From an uncultured Sphingobacteriaceae bacterium (GTDB lineage Bacteria; Bacteroidota; Bacteroidia; Sphingobacteriales; Sphingobacteriaceae), in the NCBI GenBank assembly GCA_937875035.1, contig CALNCF010000457.1:1-9773 (forward strand): 9,773 bases of DNA. Direction: 5' to 3'. The position numbers and the translations under genes are program-made. Under the pieces are notes generated by a model. It saw only the letters and a program-made list of their open reading frames with translations. It was not told the origin of the DNA and did not search any database. How positions within the stretch are numbered: the stretch's first letter is position 1; the number at the start of each line of letters is the position of its first letter. Shown piece by piece: positions 1 through 7,530 of the stretch.

Positions 1-3000
1 GGTGATATCTCGTGTTTTACCGGTTGAGCGTGGGATCTTCACAATTACCTGTCCGGCAGCTACCTTGTCACCACGATCGATCGCGATGTGAGCGCCTACA
101 GGAATGTTGTATGATTTGATCACCTCACCTTTTTTATCCGTTACCTTGATCGAAGGGTTCTTGGTCTTATCACGGCTGTCGATGATCACTTTCTCTTTGT
201 GACCTGTCTGCTCATCCGATTCCTCACGGAATGTCACCCCTTCTTCAATGTATTCAAAATCGATCTTACCTTCGAACTCGGAAATGATCACCGCGTTGTA
301 CGGATCCCATCCGCAGATAACGTCGCCTTTGCTAACTTTCTGTCCATCCTTAACGTGCAGGTGCGCACCGTAAGGAATGTTATTGGTCATGATCACCTTA
401 CCAGTGTTAGGCTCTACGATACGGAACTCGCCCGAACGTCCTAATACCACGGCTACTGTTCCGTCTTCTGTTTTATGAGAAACGGTTCTGATACCTTCGA
501 ATTCGATCTTACCATCAAACTTAGCGATGATCGTTGATTCTGCAGCGATGTTCGATGCCGTACCACCCACGTGGAATGTACGAAGCGTTAACTGCGTACC
601 CGGCTCACCGATCGACTGTGCGGCAATCACACCCACCGCTTCACCTCTCTGAACCATACGTCCGGAAGCAAGGTTACGTCCGTAGCATTTCGCGCAGGTT
701 CCGCGTTTCGATTCGCAGGTTAATACCGAACGGATCTCAACCGCTTCGATCGCAGATTCTTCAATGGTTCTGGCAATATCTTCTGTGATCTCGCGGCCTG
801 ATTCTACTAACAATGCATTGGAGATCGGATCATATACATCATGTACCGATGTACGTCCCAGAATACGGTCGTACAATGGCTCCACGATCTCTTCATTATC
901 TTTCAGCGCAGAAGTCAGGATACCTCTTAAAGTACCGCAATCTTCTTCGCCGATGATCATATCCTGGGCAACGTCTACCAGACGACGGGTCAGGTAACCC
1001 GCATCCGCTGTCTTAAGGGCCGTATCGGCAAGACCTTTACGCGCACCGTGGGTAGAGATGAAGTATTCAAGTACCGACAGACCTTCTTTAAAGTTTGAAA
1101 GGATCGGGTTCTCGATGATCTCTCCTCCTGAACCTGATTTTTGTGGCTTCGCCATCAGACCTCTCATACCGCAAAGCTGACGGATCTGCTCCTTGGAACC
1201 ACGGGCTCCGGAATCCAGCATCATGTATACCGAGTTGAATCCCTGGTTGTCCGTAGCCAATTGCTTCATTACATTGTCTGTAAGACGCGAGTTGATACGG
1301 GTCCAGATATCGATGATCTGGTTGTAACGCTCGTTGTTGGTAATGAATCCCATGTTGTAGTTCATCATTACTTCATCCACTTCAGCCGAAGCCTGGTCGA
1401 TCAGTCTTGATTTTTCAGCAGGGATCGTAAGATCCTGTAAGTTGAACGAAAGACCGCCCTTGAATGCCATACGGAAACCAAGTTCCTTAATATCATCCAG
1501 GAAGCGTGCTGCACGATCCATACCGGTTACCTTCACTACGTTACCGATAATATCTCTTAACGATTTCTTGGTAAGCAGCTCGTTGATATAGCCCATCTCT
1601 GCCGGAACAACCTGGTTGAATAATACTCTACCCGTTGTTGTTTCGATCAGACGCTGAACATATTCTCCGTTCTCTACAGTTTGTGTTTTTACTTTGATAA
1701 AGGCATGAAGATCCAGGCGGCCTTCATTCAGCGCGATGATCACTTCTTCCGGAGAATAGAAAACAGAGTCTTCACCTTTTACAATGTGACCCGGTTCTGT
1801 CTTTCTTCCTTTGGTCATGTAATACAGACCAAGAACCATGTCCTGGGAAGGTACCGTAATCGGCGTTCCGTTCGCAGGGTTCAGGATGTTGTGAGAAGCC
1901 AGCATCAATACCTGTGCTTCAAGCACTGCCGCGTGGCTCAACGGTACGTGTACCGCCATCTGGTCACCGTCGAAGTCGGCGTTGAACGCCGTACATACCA
2001 ACGGGTGCAGCTGGATCGCTTTTCCTTCGATCAGCTTAGGCTGGAAAGCCTGGATACCCAAACGGTGAAGCGTAGGAGCACGGTTTAATAATACCGGGTG
2101 ACCTTTTAATACGTTCTCCAGGATATCCCAAACGATCGGGTCCTTACGATCTACAATTTTCTTCGCAGACTTCACTGTTTTCACCACACCTCTTTCGATC
2201 ATCTTACGAATGATAAATGGTTTGAACAGCTCGGCTGCCATATCTTTCGGTAGACCACACTCATGTAATTTAAGTGTAGGCCCAACGACAATTACCGAAC
2301 GTGCGGAATAATCGACACGCTTACCTAAAAGGTTCTGACGGAAACGTCCTTGCTTACCTTTCAAAATATCAGACAGTGACTTCAGCGCACGGTTACCTTC
2401 TGTTTTCACAGCGTTCACCTTACGGGAGTTGTCGAACAGGGAATCAACCGCTTCCTGTAACATACGTTTTTCGTTACGTAAGATTACTTCCGGCGCTTTG
2501 ATCTCGATCAGTCTTTTCAAACGGTTGTTACGGATAATTACACGACGGTAAAGGTCGTTCAGATCCGAGGTCGCGAAACGACCACCTTCCAGGGGAACCA
2601 GCGGGCGTAATTCAGGAGGAATCACAGGAACGATCTTCACGATCATCCATTCCGGACGGTTCTCTACATTCTTATTCGCATCACGGAAAGCTTCCACAAC
2701 CTGCAGGCGTTTTAAGGCCTCGTTCTTACGTTGCTGTGAAGTTTCTGTGTTGGCTTTATTTCTCAGGTCGTAAGAAAGCTCATCCAGCTTAATTCTGGAT
2801 AAAAGATCTTCCAACGCTTCCGCACCCATCTTCGCGATGAATTTGTTCGGATCCTTATCATCCAGGTACTGATTTTCTTTCGGAAGGGTATCCAGGATAT
2901 CCAGGTATTCTTCTTCCGTTAAGAAATCAAGGTAGTTGATACCATCCTGGGCTTTGATACCCGACTGGATCACCACATACCGTTCGTAATAAATAATCAG

Positions 3001-3381
3001 ATCCAGCTTCTTGGTAGGCAGGCCTAATAAGTAACCGATCTTGTTAGGTAATGAACGGAAGTACCAGATATGTGCAACCGGAACAACCAGGGCAATGTGG
3101 CCCATGCGCTCACGGCGAACTTTCTTCTCGGTTACTTCCACGCCGCAACGGTCGCACACGATTCCCTTGTAACGGATACGTTTGTACTTACCGCAATGAC
3201 ATTCGTAGTCTTTAACCGGGCCGAAAATACGCTCACAAAATAATCCGTCGCGCTCCGGTTTATACGTTCTGTAATTGATCGTTTCAGGTTTGGAGCGTTC
3301 TAAGATTGACTCCGGAGAAGCAAGGCTGATCGTAATCCTGGTGAAATTACTCTTGATCTTATTATCTTTTTTGTATGACAT
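1..3381 (-). CDS. rpoC: DNA-directed RNA polymerase subunit beta' (3' end cut by window edge)
   Basis: This is the largest catalytic subunit of RNA polymerase. It starts at ATG (3379-3381) and stays open for 1127 codons to the window edge. Bacteroidota RpoC proteins are usually a little over 1400 residues, so about 300 are missing. Visible landmarks in order are: the N-terminal zinc ribbon (C61, C63, C76, C79); the GRFRQNLLGKRVDYS segment (345-359); the catalytic NADFDGDQ loop with the Mg-binding aspartates D469, D471 and D473; the second zinc site (C815, C889, C896, C899); and the trigger-helix TLRTFHVGG with H937. Numbering is almost in register with E. coli in the second half. From about 945 to the edge lies an SI3-like insertion of sandwich-barrel type with an internal repeat. 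The last codons read DIT, just before the expected GGLPRV motif. The gene lies 68 bp downstream of rpoB, its partner subunit. No frameshift was seen at the motifs checked. Confidence 0.98.
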   Translation of the reverse strand, partial: MSYKKDNKIKSNFTRITISLASPESILERSKPETINYRTYKPERDGLFCERIFGPVKDYECHCGKYKRIRYKGIVCDRCGVEVTEKKVRRERMGHIALVVPVAHIWYFRSLPNKIGYLLGLPTKKLDLIIYYERYVVIQSGIKAQDGINYLDFLTEEEYLDILDTLPKENQYLDDKDPNKFIAKMGAEALEDLLSRIKLDELSYDLRNKANTETSQQRKNEALKRLQVVEAFRDANKNVENRPEWMIVKIVPVIPPELRPLVPLEGGRFATSDLNDLYRRVIIRNNRLKRLIEIKAPEVILRNEKRMLQEAVDSLFDNSRKVNAVKTEGNRALKSLSDILKGKQGRFRQNLLGKRVDYSARSVIVVGPTLKLHECGLPKDMAAELFKPFIIRKMIERGVVKTVKSAKKIVDRKDPIVWDILENVLKGHPVLLNRAPTLHRLGIQAFQPKLIEGKAIQLHPLVCTAFNADFDGDQMAVHVPLSHAAVLEAQVLMLASHNILNPANGTPITVPSQDMVLGLYYMTKGRKTEPGHIVKGEDSVFYSPEEVIIALNEGRLDLHAFIKVKTQTVENGEYVQRLIETTTGRVLFNQVVPAEMGYINELLTKKSLRDIIGNVVKVTGMDRAARFLDDIKELGFRMAFKGGLSFNLQDLTIPAEKSRLIDQASAEVDEVMMNYNMGFITNNERYNQIIDIWTRINSRLTDNVMKQLATDNQGFNSVYMMLDSGARGSKEQIRQLCGMRGLMAKPQKSGSGGEIIENPILSNFKEGLSVLEYFISTHGARKGLADTALKTADAGYLTRRLVDVAQDMIIGEEDCGTLRGILTSALKDNEEIVEPLYDRILGRTSVHDVYDPISNALLVESGREITEDIARTIEESAIEAVEIRSVLTCESKRGTCAKCYGRNLASGRMVQRGEAVGVIAAQSIGEPGTQLTLRTFHVGGTASNIAAESTIIAKFDGKIEFEGIRTVSHKTEDGTVAVVLGRSGEFRIVEPNTGKVIMTNNIPYGAHLHVKDGQKVSKGDVICGWDPYNAVIISEFEGKIDFEYIEEGVTFREESDEQTGHKEKVIIDSRDKTKNPSIKVTDKKGEVIKSYNIPVGAHIAIDRGDKVAAGQVIVKIPRSTGKTRDIT

Positions 3382-3399
3382 AATCTTAATTTGAAGATT
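3382..3399 (-). promoter_or_regulatory. Small inverted repeat abutting the rpoC start codon
   Basis: The arms AATCTT (3394-3399 read on the minus strand) and AAGATT (3382-3387) form a perfect 6-bp inverted repeat with a 6-nt loop, ending directly at the rpoC ATG. It is A/T-rich and therefore weak. If it folds, it would place the rpoC translation start at the base of a stem. No Shine-Dalgarno-like sequence is visible here. Any role in rpoC translation is inference, and a chance repeat in A/T-rich DNA is possible. Confidence 0.3.
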
Positions 3400-3400
3400 T

Positions 3401-3442
3401 GAAAAATCCGGTAAAGACCCTTTCAACCTGTCTTTACCGGAT
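3401..3442 (-). terminator. Intrinsic-terminator-like hairpin between rpoB and rpoC
   Basis: A perfect 13-bp inverted repeat has arms at 3406-3418 and 3430-3442 and an 11-nt loop. In the transcript it starts 7 nt after the rpoB stop codon. It is followed at once by a run of U ending in C (UUUUC, five U if the last stem base is counted), about 24 nt before the rpoC ATG. This has the form of a Rho-independent terminator on the minus strand, but rpoC must be transcribed and has no obvious promoter of its own in the gap. It may therefore be a partial terminator (attenuator), an RNA-processing or stability element, or a translational spacer. The structure is seen directly; its activity is inferred. 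Confidence 0.6.
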
Positions 3443-3449
3443 CAAAAAA

Positions 3450-6400
3450 TTAATCCAGGGTGATATCCAGACCTAAGCCGCGCAGCTCATGAACCAATAC
3501 ATTGAATGATTCAGGTACTCCCGGTGTCGGTAAATTATCCCCTTTCACGATCGCTTCGTATGTTTTCGCTCTTCCGATCACATCGTCAGACTTTACGGTA
3601 AGGATCTCCTGGAGGATATTGGCCGCACCGAATGCTTCCAGTGCCCAAACCTCCATCTCACCAAAACGCTGGCCCCCGAACTGCGCCTTACCACCCAATG
3701 GTTGCTGGGTGATCAGTGAGTACGGACCGATTGAACGTGCGTGCATCTTATCATCCACCATGTGACCCAGCTTCATCATATAGATAACACCTACGGTTGT
3801 CGGCTGGTCGAAACGTTCTCCGGTTCCGCCTTCATACAGATATGTTCTTCCTGATGCCGGTACGCCTGCTTTCTTTACCCATTCTTCCACTTCGTCATGT
3901 GTAGCTCCGTCGAAGATAGGAGTGGCAAACTTCATCCCTAATTCCTTACCTGCCCAGCCCAGTACAGTTTCGTAGATCTGTCCAAGGTTCATACGGGAAG
4001 GTACACCCAGAGGGTTCAACACCACATCCACATTGGTTCCGTCGCTCAGGAACGGCATGTCTTCATCACGAACGATCCTGGCAACAATACCCTTGTTACC
4101 GTGACGGCCTGCCATCTTATCACCCACTTTCAGCTTACGCTTTTTAGCGACGTAAACCTTCGCCATCTGCACAATACCGGCAGGCAGCTCGTCACCTACG
4201 CTGATCGCAAATTTCTTACGACGGTAAGTTCCAAGCTCCTCGTTCAATTTGATGTTGTAGTTATGGAGCAATTCCTTGATCTGTGCGTTCTTGTCCTCAT
4301 CTGTGGTCCATTTGGTCGGATTCACATTGCTGTATTCAAGATCCGTCAGCACCTTTTGTGTGAATTTCACACCCTTTGCTACCAGTAACTCTTTGTATAC
4401 GTTATATACACCCTGAGAAGTTTTTCCGCTTACTAAAACAAATAGCTTGTCCACTAAAATGCTCTTCAGGTTCTCTACTTCTTTCGCGTGCTCCTTATCT
4501 AATTTTTCGATCAGGATCTTCTCATCCTGCTTTCCGCCCTTTTCTTTCTTTGCCCTGGAGAACAGCTTGGTGTCGATCACCACCCCCTTGATGGATGGTG
4601 GCGCCTTCATCGAAGCGTCCTTCACATCACCGGCTTTATCACCGAAGATCGCACGAAGCAGCTTCTCCTCCGGTGAAGGATCAGATTCTCCTTTCGGAGT
4701 GATCTTACCGATCAGGATATCGCCTTCCTTGATCTCTGCACCCACCCGGATGATACCGTTTGCGTCCAGGTCTTTCGTTGCTTCTTCCGATACGTTCGGG
4801 ATGTCGGATGTTAATTCTTCTTCCCCGCGTTTGGTATCACGCACTTCCAGCTCGAACTCTTCGATATGGATCGAAGTGAAGATGTCCTCGCGTACTACAC
4901 GCTCAGAGATCACGATCGCATCCTCGAAGTTATAACCCTGCCAAGGCATGAACGCCACTTTCAGGTTTCTTCCAAGAGCAAGCTCGCCATCCTGGGTTGC
5001 ATATCCTTCGCATAATACCTGTCCTTTGGTTACCTTCTGACCTTTCTTAACGATCGGCTTCAGGTTCACACAGGTATTCTGGTTGGTCTTTTTAAATTTG
5101 GTCAGACGGTAAGACCTGGTATCACCTTCAAATGAAACAAGACGGTCATCATCTGTACGGTCGTACCTGATCACGATCTCATTCGCGTCCACATACTCCA
5201 CGATACCGGCACCTTCTGCATTGATCAGCGCACGTGAATCAGAAGCAACACGCGCTTCCAGACCTGTTCCTACAACCGGTGCTTCCGGGCGCAACAACGG
5301 AACAGCCTGACGCTGCATGTTCGATCCCATCAGGGCACGGTTCGCATCATCATGCTCCAGGAAAGGGATCAATGATGCCGCGATCGAAGTGATCTGGTTC
5401 GGAGCAACGTCCATCAGATCGATCTTCTCCGGCTCAATAACCGGGAAGTCACCCTCAAAACGTGATTTAACTTTAGGTGATTCGAAATTACCCTTATCGT
5501 CATATCTCGCATTCGACTGCGCGATCGTCTTTCCATCCTCATCTTCTGCCGACAGGTAAATTACAGGTTCTTTAACGGCTACTTTACCGTTGACTACCTT
5601 ACGATACGGAGTTTCGATGAAACCAAGGTTATTGATCTTCGCGTGTACACACAAAGAAGAGATCAAACCGATGTTCGGACCTTCCGGTGTTTCGATGGTA
5701 CACAGACGACCGTAGTGCGTATAGTGTACGTCACGAACCTCGAAACCTGCACGCTCACGGGAAAGACCACCCGGACCAAGCGCCGAAAGACGGCGTTTGT
5801 GGGTGATCTCAGCCAATGGGTTGGTCTGATCCATGAACTGTGATAACTGGTTTGTTCCAAAGAACGAATTGATCACCGACGATAATGTTCTCGCGTTGAT
5901 CAGGTCGGTTGGTGTGAAGACCTCGTTATCGCGGATGTTCATACGCTCACGGATAGTACGCGCCATACGTGCCAGACCCACGCCGAACTGAGCATATAGC
6001 TGCTCGCCAACGGTTCTTACACGACGATTCGACAAGTGATCGATATCATCCACTTCCGCTTTCGAATTGATCAGCTTGATCAGGTATTTCACGATCGCGA
6101 TAATGTCTGCTTTCGTTAATACTTTTGTTTCCTGCGGAGTATCGAGGTTCAGTTTGCGGTTGATGCGGTATCTTCCCACATCACCCAGGTCATATCTTTT
6201 ATCAGAGAAGAATAAACGCTCGATGATCCCTCTGGCAGTTTCTTCATCAGGTGGATCGGCATTTCTCAACTGGCGGTAGATGTATTCCACCGCTTCTTTC
6301 TCCGAGTTCGAAGTATCTTTCTGAAGGGTATTGTAGATGATCGAGAAATCAGCTGTGTTCGTATCTTCCTTGGTCAGGATGATCGTTTTCACACCTGCTT

Positions 6401-7262
6401 CAATGATCATATCAATATGGTCATCTTCTAAAATGGTTTCACGCTCCAGGATGATCTCGTTACGGTCGATGGAAACCACCTCACCTGTATCCTCATCCAC
6501 GAAGTCTTCCACCCATTTCTTCAGCACCCTGGCAGCCAGCTTACGGCCTACCATTTTCTTCAATCCTGATTTGCTCACCTTCACCTCATCGGCCAGGTCG
6601 AACAATTCAAGAATGTCTTTATCCGAATCGTAACCGATCGCTCTTAAAAGCGTGGTCACCGGGAATTTTTTCTTACGGTCGATGTAAGCATACATCACGT
6701 TGTTCACGTCAGTCGCAAACTCGATCCAGGAACCTTTAAAAGGAATTACCCTTGCGGAATATAGTTTAGTTCCGTTTGTGTGTCGGCTTTGTCCGAAGAA
6801 CACACCAGGCGAACGGTGTAACTGAGATACGATTACACGTTCAGCCCCATTGATCACAAACGTACCCTTTGGAGTCATATACGGAATGGTTCCCAGGTAT
6901 ACATCCTGAACGATGGTCTCGAAGTCTTCATGTTCGGCATCGTTACAGGAAAGGCGAAGTTTCGCTTTCAGGGGAACGCTGTAGGTTAACCCTCTCTCGA
7001 TACACTCGTGAATATCATATTTCGGCGGATCGATGAAGTAGTCAAGGAATTCCAGCACAAAAATGTTCCTGGAATCGGTAATAGGAAAGTTTTCGCTGAA
7101 AACTTTAAAGAGGCCTTCTTTGTGACGGTTGTCGGAAGTCGTTTCCAGTTGGAAAAACTCACGGAAGGATTCCAGCTGCACGTCCAGAAAGTCGGGATAA
7201 TCCAGCGCATTCTGAACAGAAGCGAAGCTGATTCTCTGCAAATTATTATTGTCTTTAGCCAA
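3450..7262 (-). CDS. rpoB: DNA-directed RNA polymerase subunit beta
   Basis: This is the second catalytic subunit of RNA polymerase, 1270 residues, a normal length for Bacteroidota. The predicted start is TTG (7260-7262), giving an N-terminus of MAKDNNN. The reading frame upstream of it is closed by a TAA and contains no ATG, GTG or other TTG, so TTG is the best choice; two ATT codons are the only alternatives. Landmarks are: the rifampicin-pocket segment LSQFMDQ through THKRRLSALG with D478, H488 and S493 (E. coli D516, H526 and S531), all wild-type residues; the YNFEDA motif near the active site with E780 and D781; KVGDKMAGRHGNKG with lysines K1049 and K1057; and the C-terminal GGQRFGEMEVWALEAFGA segment (within 1190-1213) that contacts beta'. 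A lysine- and glutamate-rich stretch at roughly 900-1015 corresponds to the lineage-variable insertion of the beta subunit. It lies between rplL and rpoC, with structured gaps on both sides. The wild-type pocket suggests no target-based rifampicin resistance. Confidence 0.98.
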   Translation of the reverse strand: MAKDNNNLQRISFASVQNALDYPDFLDVQLESFREFFQLETTSDNRHKEGLFKVFSENFPITDSRNIFVLEFLDYFIDPPKYDIHECIERGLTYSVPLKAKLRLSCNDAEHEDFETIVQDVYLGTIPYMTPKGTFVINGAERVIVSQLHRSPGVFFGQSRHTNGTKLYSARVIPFKGSWIEFATDVNNVMYAYIDRKKKFPVTTLLRAIGYDSDKDILELFDLADEVKVSKSGLKKMVGRKLAARVLKKWVEDFVDEDTGEVVSIDRNEIILERETILEDDHIDMIIEAGVKTIILTKEDTNTADFSIIYNTLQKDTSNSEKEAVEYIYRQLRNADPPDEETARGIIERLFFSDKRYDLGDVGRYRINRKLNLDTPQETKVLTKADIIAIVKYLIKLINSKAEVDDIDHLSNRRVRTVGEQLYAQFGVGLARMARTIRERMNIRDNEVFTPTDLINARTLSSVINSFFGTNQLSQFMDQTNPLAEITHKRRLSALGPGGLSRERAGFEVRDVHYTHYGRLCTIETPEGPNIGLISSLCVHAKINNLGFIETPYRKVVNGKVAVKEPVIYLSAEDEDGKTIAQSNARYDDKGNFESPKVKSRFEGDFPVIEPEKIDLMDVAPNQITSIAASLIPFLEHDDANRALMGSNMQRQAVPLLRPEAPVVGTGLEARVASDSRALINAEGAGIVEYVDANEIVIRYDRTDDDRLVSFEGDTRSYRLTKFKKTNQNTCVNLKPIVKKGQKVTKGQVLCEGYATQDGELALGRNLKVAFMPWQGYNFEDAIVISERVVREDIFTSIHIEEFELEVRDTKRGEEELTSDIPNVSEEATKDLDANGIIRVGAEIKEGDILIGKITPKGESDPSPEEKLLRAIFGDKAGDVKDASMKAPPSIKGVVIDTKLFSRAKKEKGGKQDEKILIEKLDKEHAKEVENLKSILVDKLFVLVSGKTSQGVYNVYKELLVAKGVKFTQKVLTDLEYSNVNPTKWTTDEDKNAQIKELLHNYNIKLNEELGTYRRKKFAISVGDELPAGIVQMAKVYVAKKRKLKVGDKMAGRHGNKGIVARIVRDEDMPFLSDGTNVDVVLNPLGVPSRMNLGQIYETVLGWAGKELGMKFATPIFDGATHDEVEEWVKKAGVPASGRTYLYEGGTGERFDQPTTVGVIYMMKLGHMVDDKMHARSIGPYSLITQQPLGGKAQFGGQRFGEMEVWALEAFGAANILQEILTVKSDDVIGRAKTYEAIVKGDNLPTPGVPESFNVLVHELRGLGLDITLD

Positions 7263-7294
7263 TGGATTAATAATTTGATGGTGAAAAAAATCGT

Positions 7295-7311
7295 GTGGAC
7301 ACCATGTCCAC
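7295..7311 (-). promoter_or_regulatory. Hairpin followed by T7 in the rpoB leader
   Basis: A perfect 7-bp inverted repeat (GTGGACA and TGTCCAC) with a 3-nt loop is followed on the minus strand by ACGA and then seven T (7284-7290), ending about 32 nt before the rpoB start. The 4-nt spacer before the T run makes it a poor canonical terminator, so a pause or attenuation site is more plausible. The segment ATGGTG inside it can instead pair with CACCAT at 7278-7283, which would exclude the first stem. An ATG in the loop region opens a 12-codon reading frame ending 4 nt before the rpoB TTG. Confidence 0.35.
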
Positions 7312-7376
7312 CCTTAGGTAATATAACAGAACGGGGTTAAGGCCGACCTGTTTGAATGCTTCCCATAATGGGTTAA

Positions 7377-7419
7377 AAACAGGAATAGACCCTCCCGGAA
7401 GGGAGGGTCTTACCTGTTT
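7377..7419 (-). terminator. Strong terminator-like hairpin downstream of rplL
   Basis: The core is a perfect 10-bp G/C-rich stem (arms 7387-7396 and 7401-7410) with a 4-nt loop. An outer 7-bp helix (AAACAGG at 7413-7419 in minus-strand sense with CCTGTTT at 7377-7383) flanks it, separated by 2-3 unpaired bases. On the minus strand the structure runs into TTTTT, part of which belongs to the outer helix. It begins 111 nt after the rplL stop and ends 114 nt before rpoB. It resembles an intrinsic terminator for the rplKAJL transcript. Because rpoBC lies downstream without a clear promoter, partial read-through is likely. Another possibility is a structured RNase cleavage site. Confidence 0.65.
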
Positions 7420-7530
7420 CAATGGTATGAAATCTGTTTGCTATCAATGCGCTTCCGGGGGCCTGTGAGTATCACATCACCCGGTTGCGGGTCGAAAATC
7501 AAATTAAAATTCACACATGAAATAAGTGAA

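Larger units (their letters stand above)
7263..7530 (-). promoter_or_regulatory. rplL-rpoB intergenic region, probable attenuator or leader
   Basis: These 268 bp between rplL and rpoB hold no convincing gene but are dense in inverted repeats. In transcript order they are: an A/T-rich hairpin overlapping the rplL stop (arms 7526-7532 and 7508-7514); a G/C-rich cluster at 7455-7492 with alternative pairings; a strong 10-bp stem at 7387-7410; a CCCAT/ATGGG repeat at 7362-7372; and a 7-bp hairpin followed by seven T at 7284-7311. I looked for the Bacteroidota promoter pattern (TTG, then TAnnTTTG). The only near match is TTAATTTG (7500-7507 read on the minus strand), with no -33 element at the right distance. 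In E. coli the corresponding rplL-rpoB gap holds an attenuator and an RNase III site; a similar partial uncoupling of rpoBC from the ribosomal genes is inferred here. Confidence 0.55.

Noticed and set aside
1681..2088. 135-codon open frame on the plus strand, antisense to rpoC
   Set aside because: It lies wholly inside the conserved rpoC coding region around the catalytic loop and its composition follows from the opposite strand; no recognisable protein family or start signal.
4447..4935. 162-codon open frame on the plus strand, antisense to rpoB
   Set aside because: It is Ser/Arg-rich low-complexity translation mirroring Glu/Lys/Asp-rich rpoB codons, a typical shadow frame with no homology I recognise.
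5829..5831. Possible rifampicin-resistance substitution in RpoB
   Set aside because: The pocket residues D478, H488 and S493 equal the sensitive E. coli residues D516, H526 and S531, so nothing indicates resistance.
7500..7507. Possible Bacteroidota -7 promoter element (TTAATTTG on the minus strand) for rpoB
   Set aside because: The second base deviates from TAnnTTTG and the nearest upstream TTG is 34 nt away, far from the usual spacing. It is not strong enough to call a promoter.
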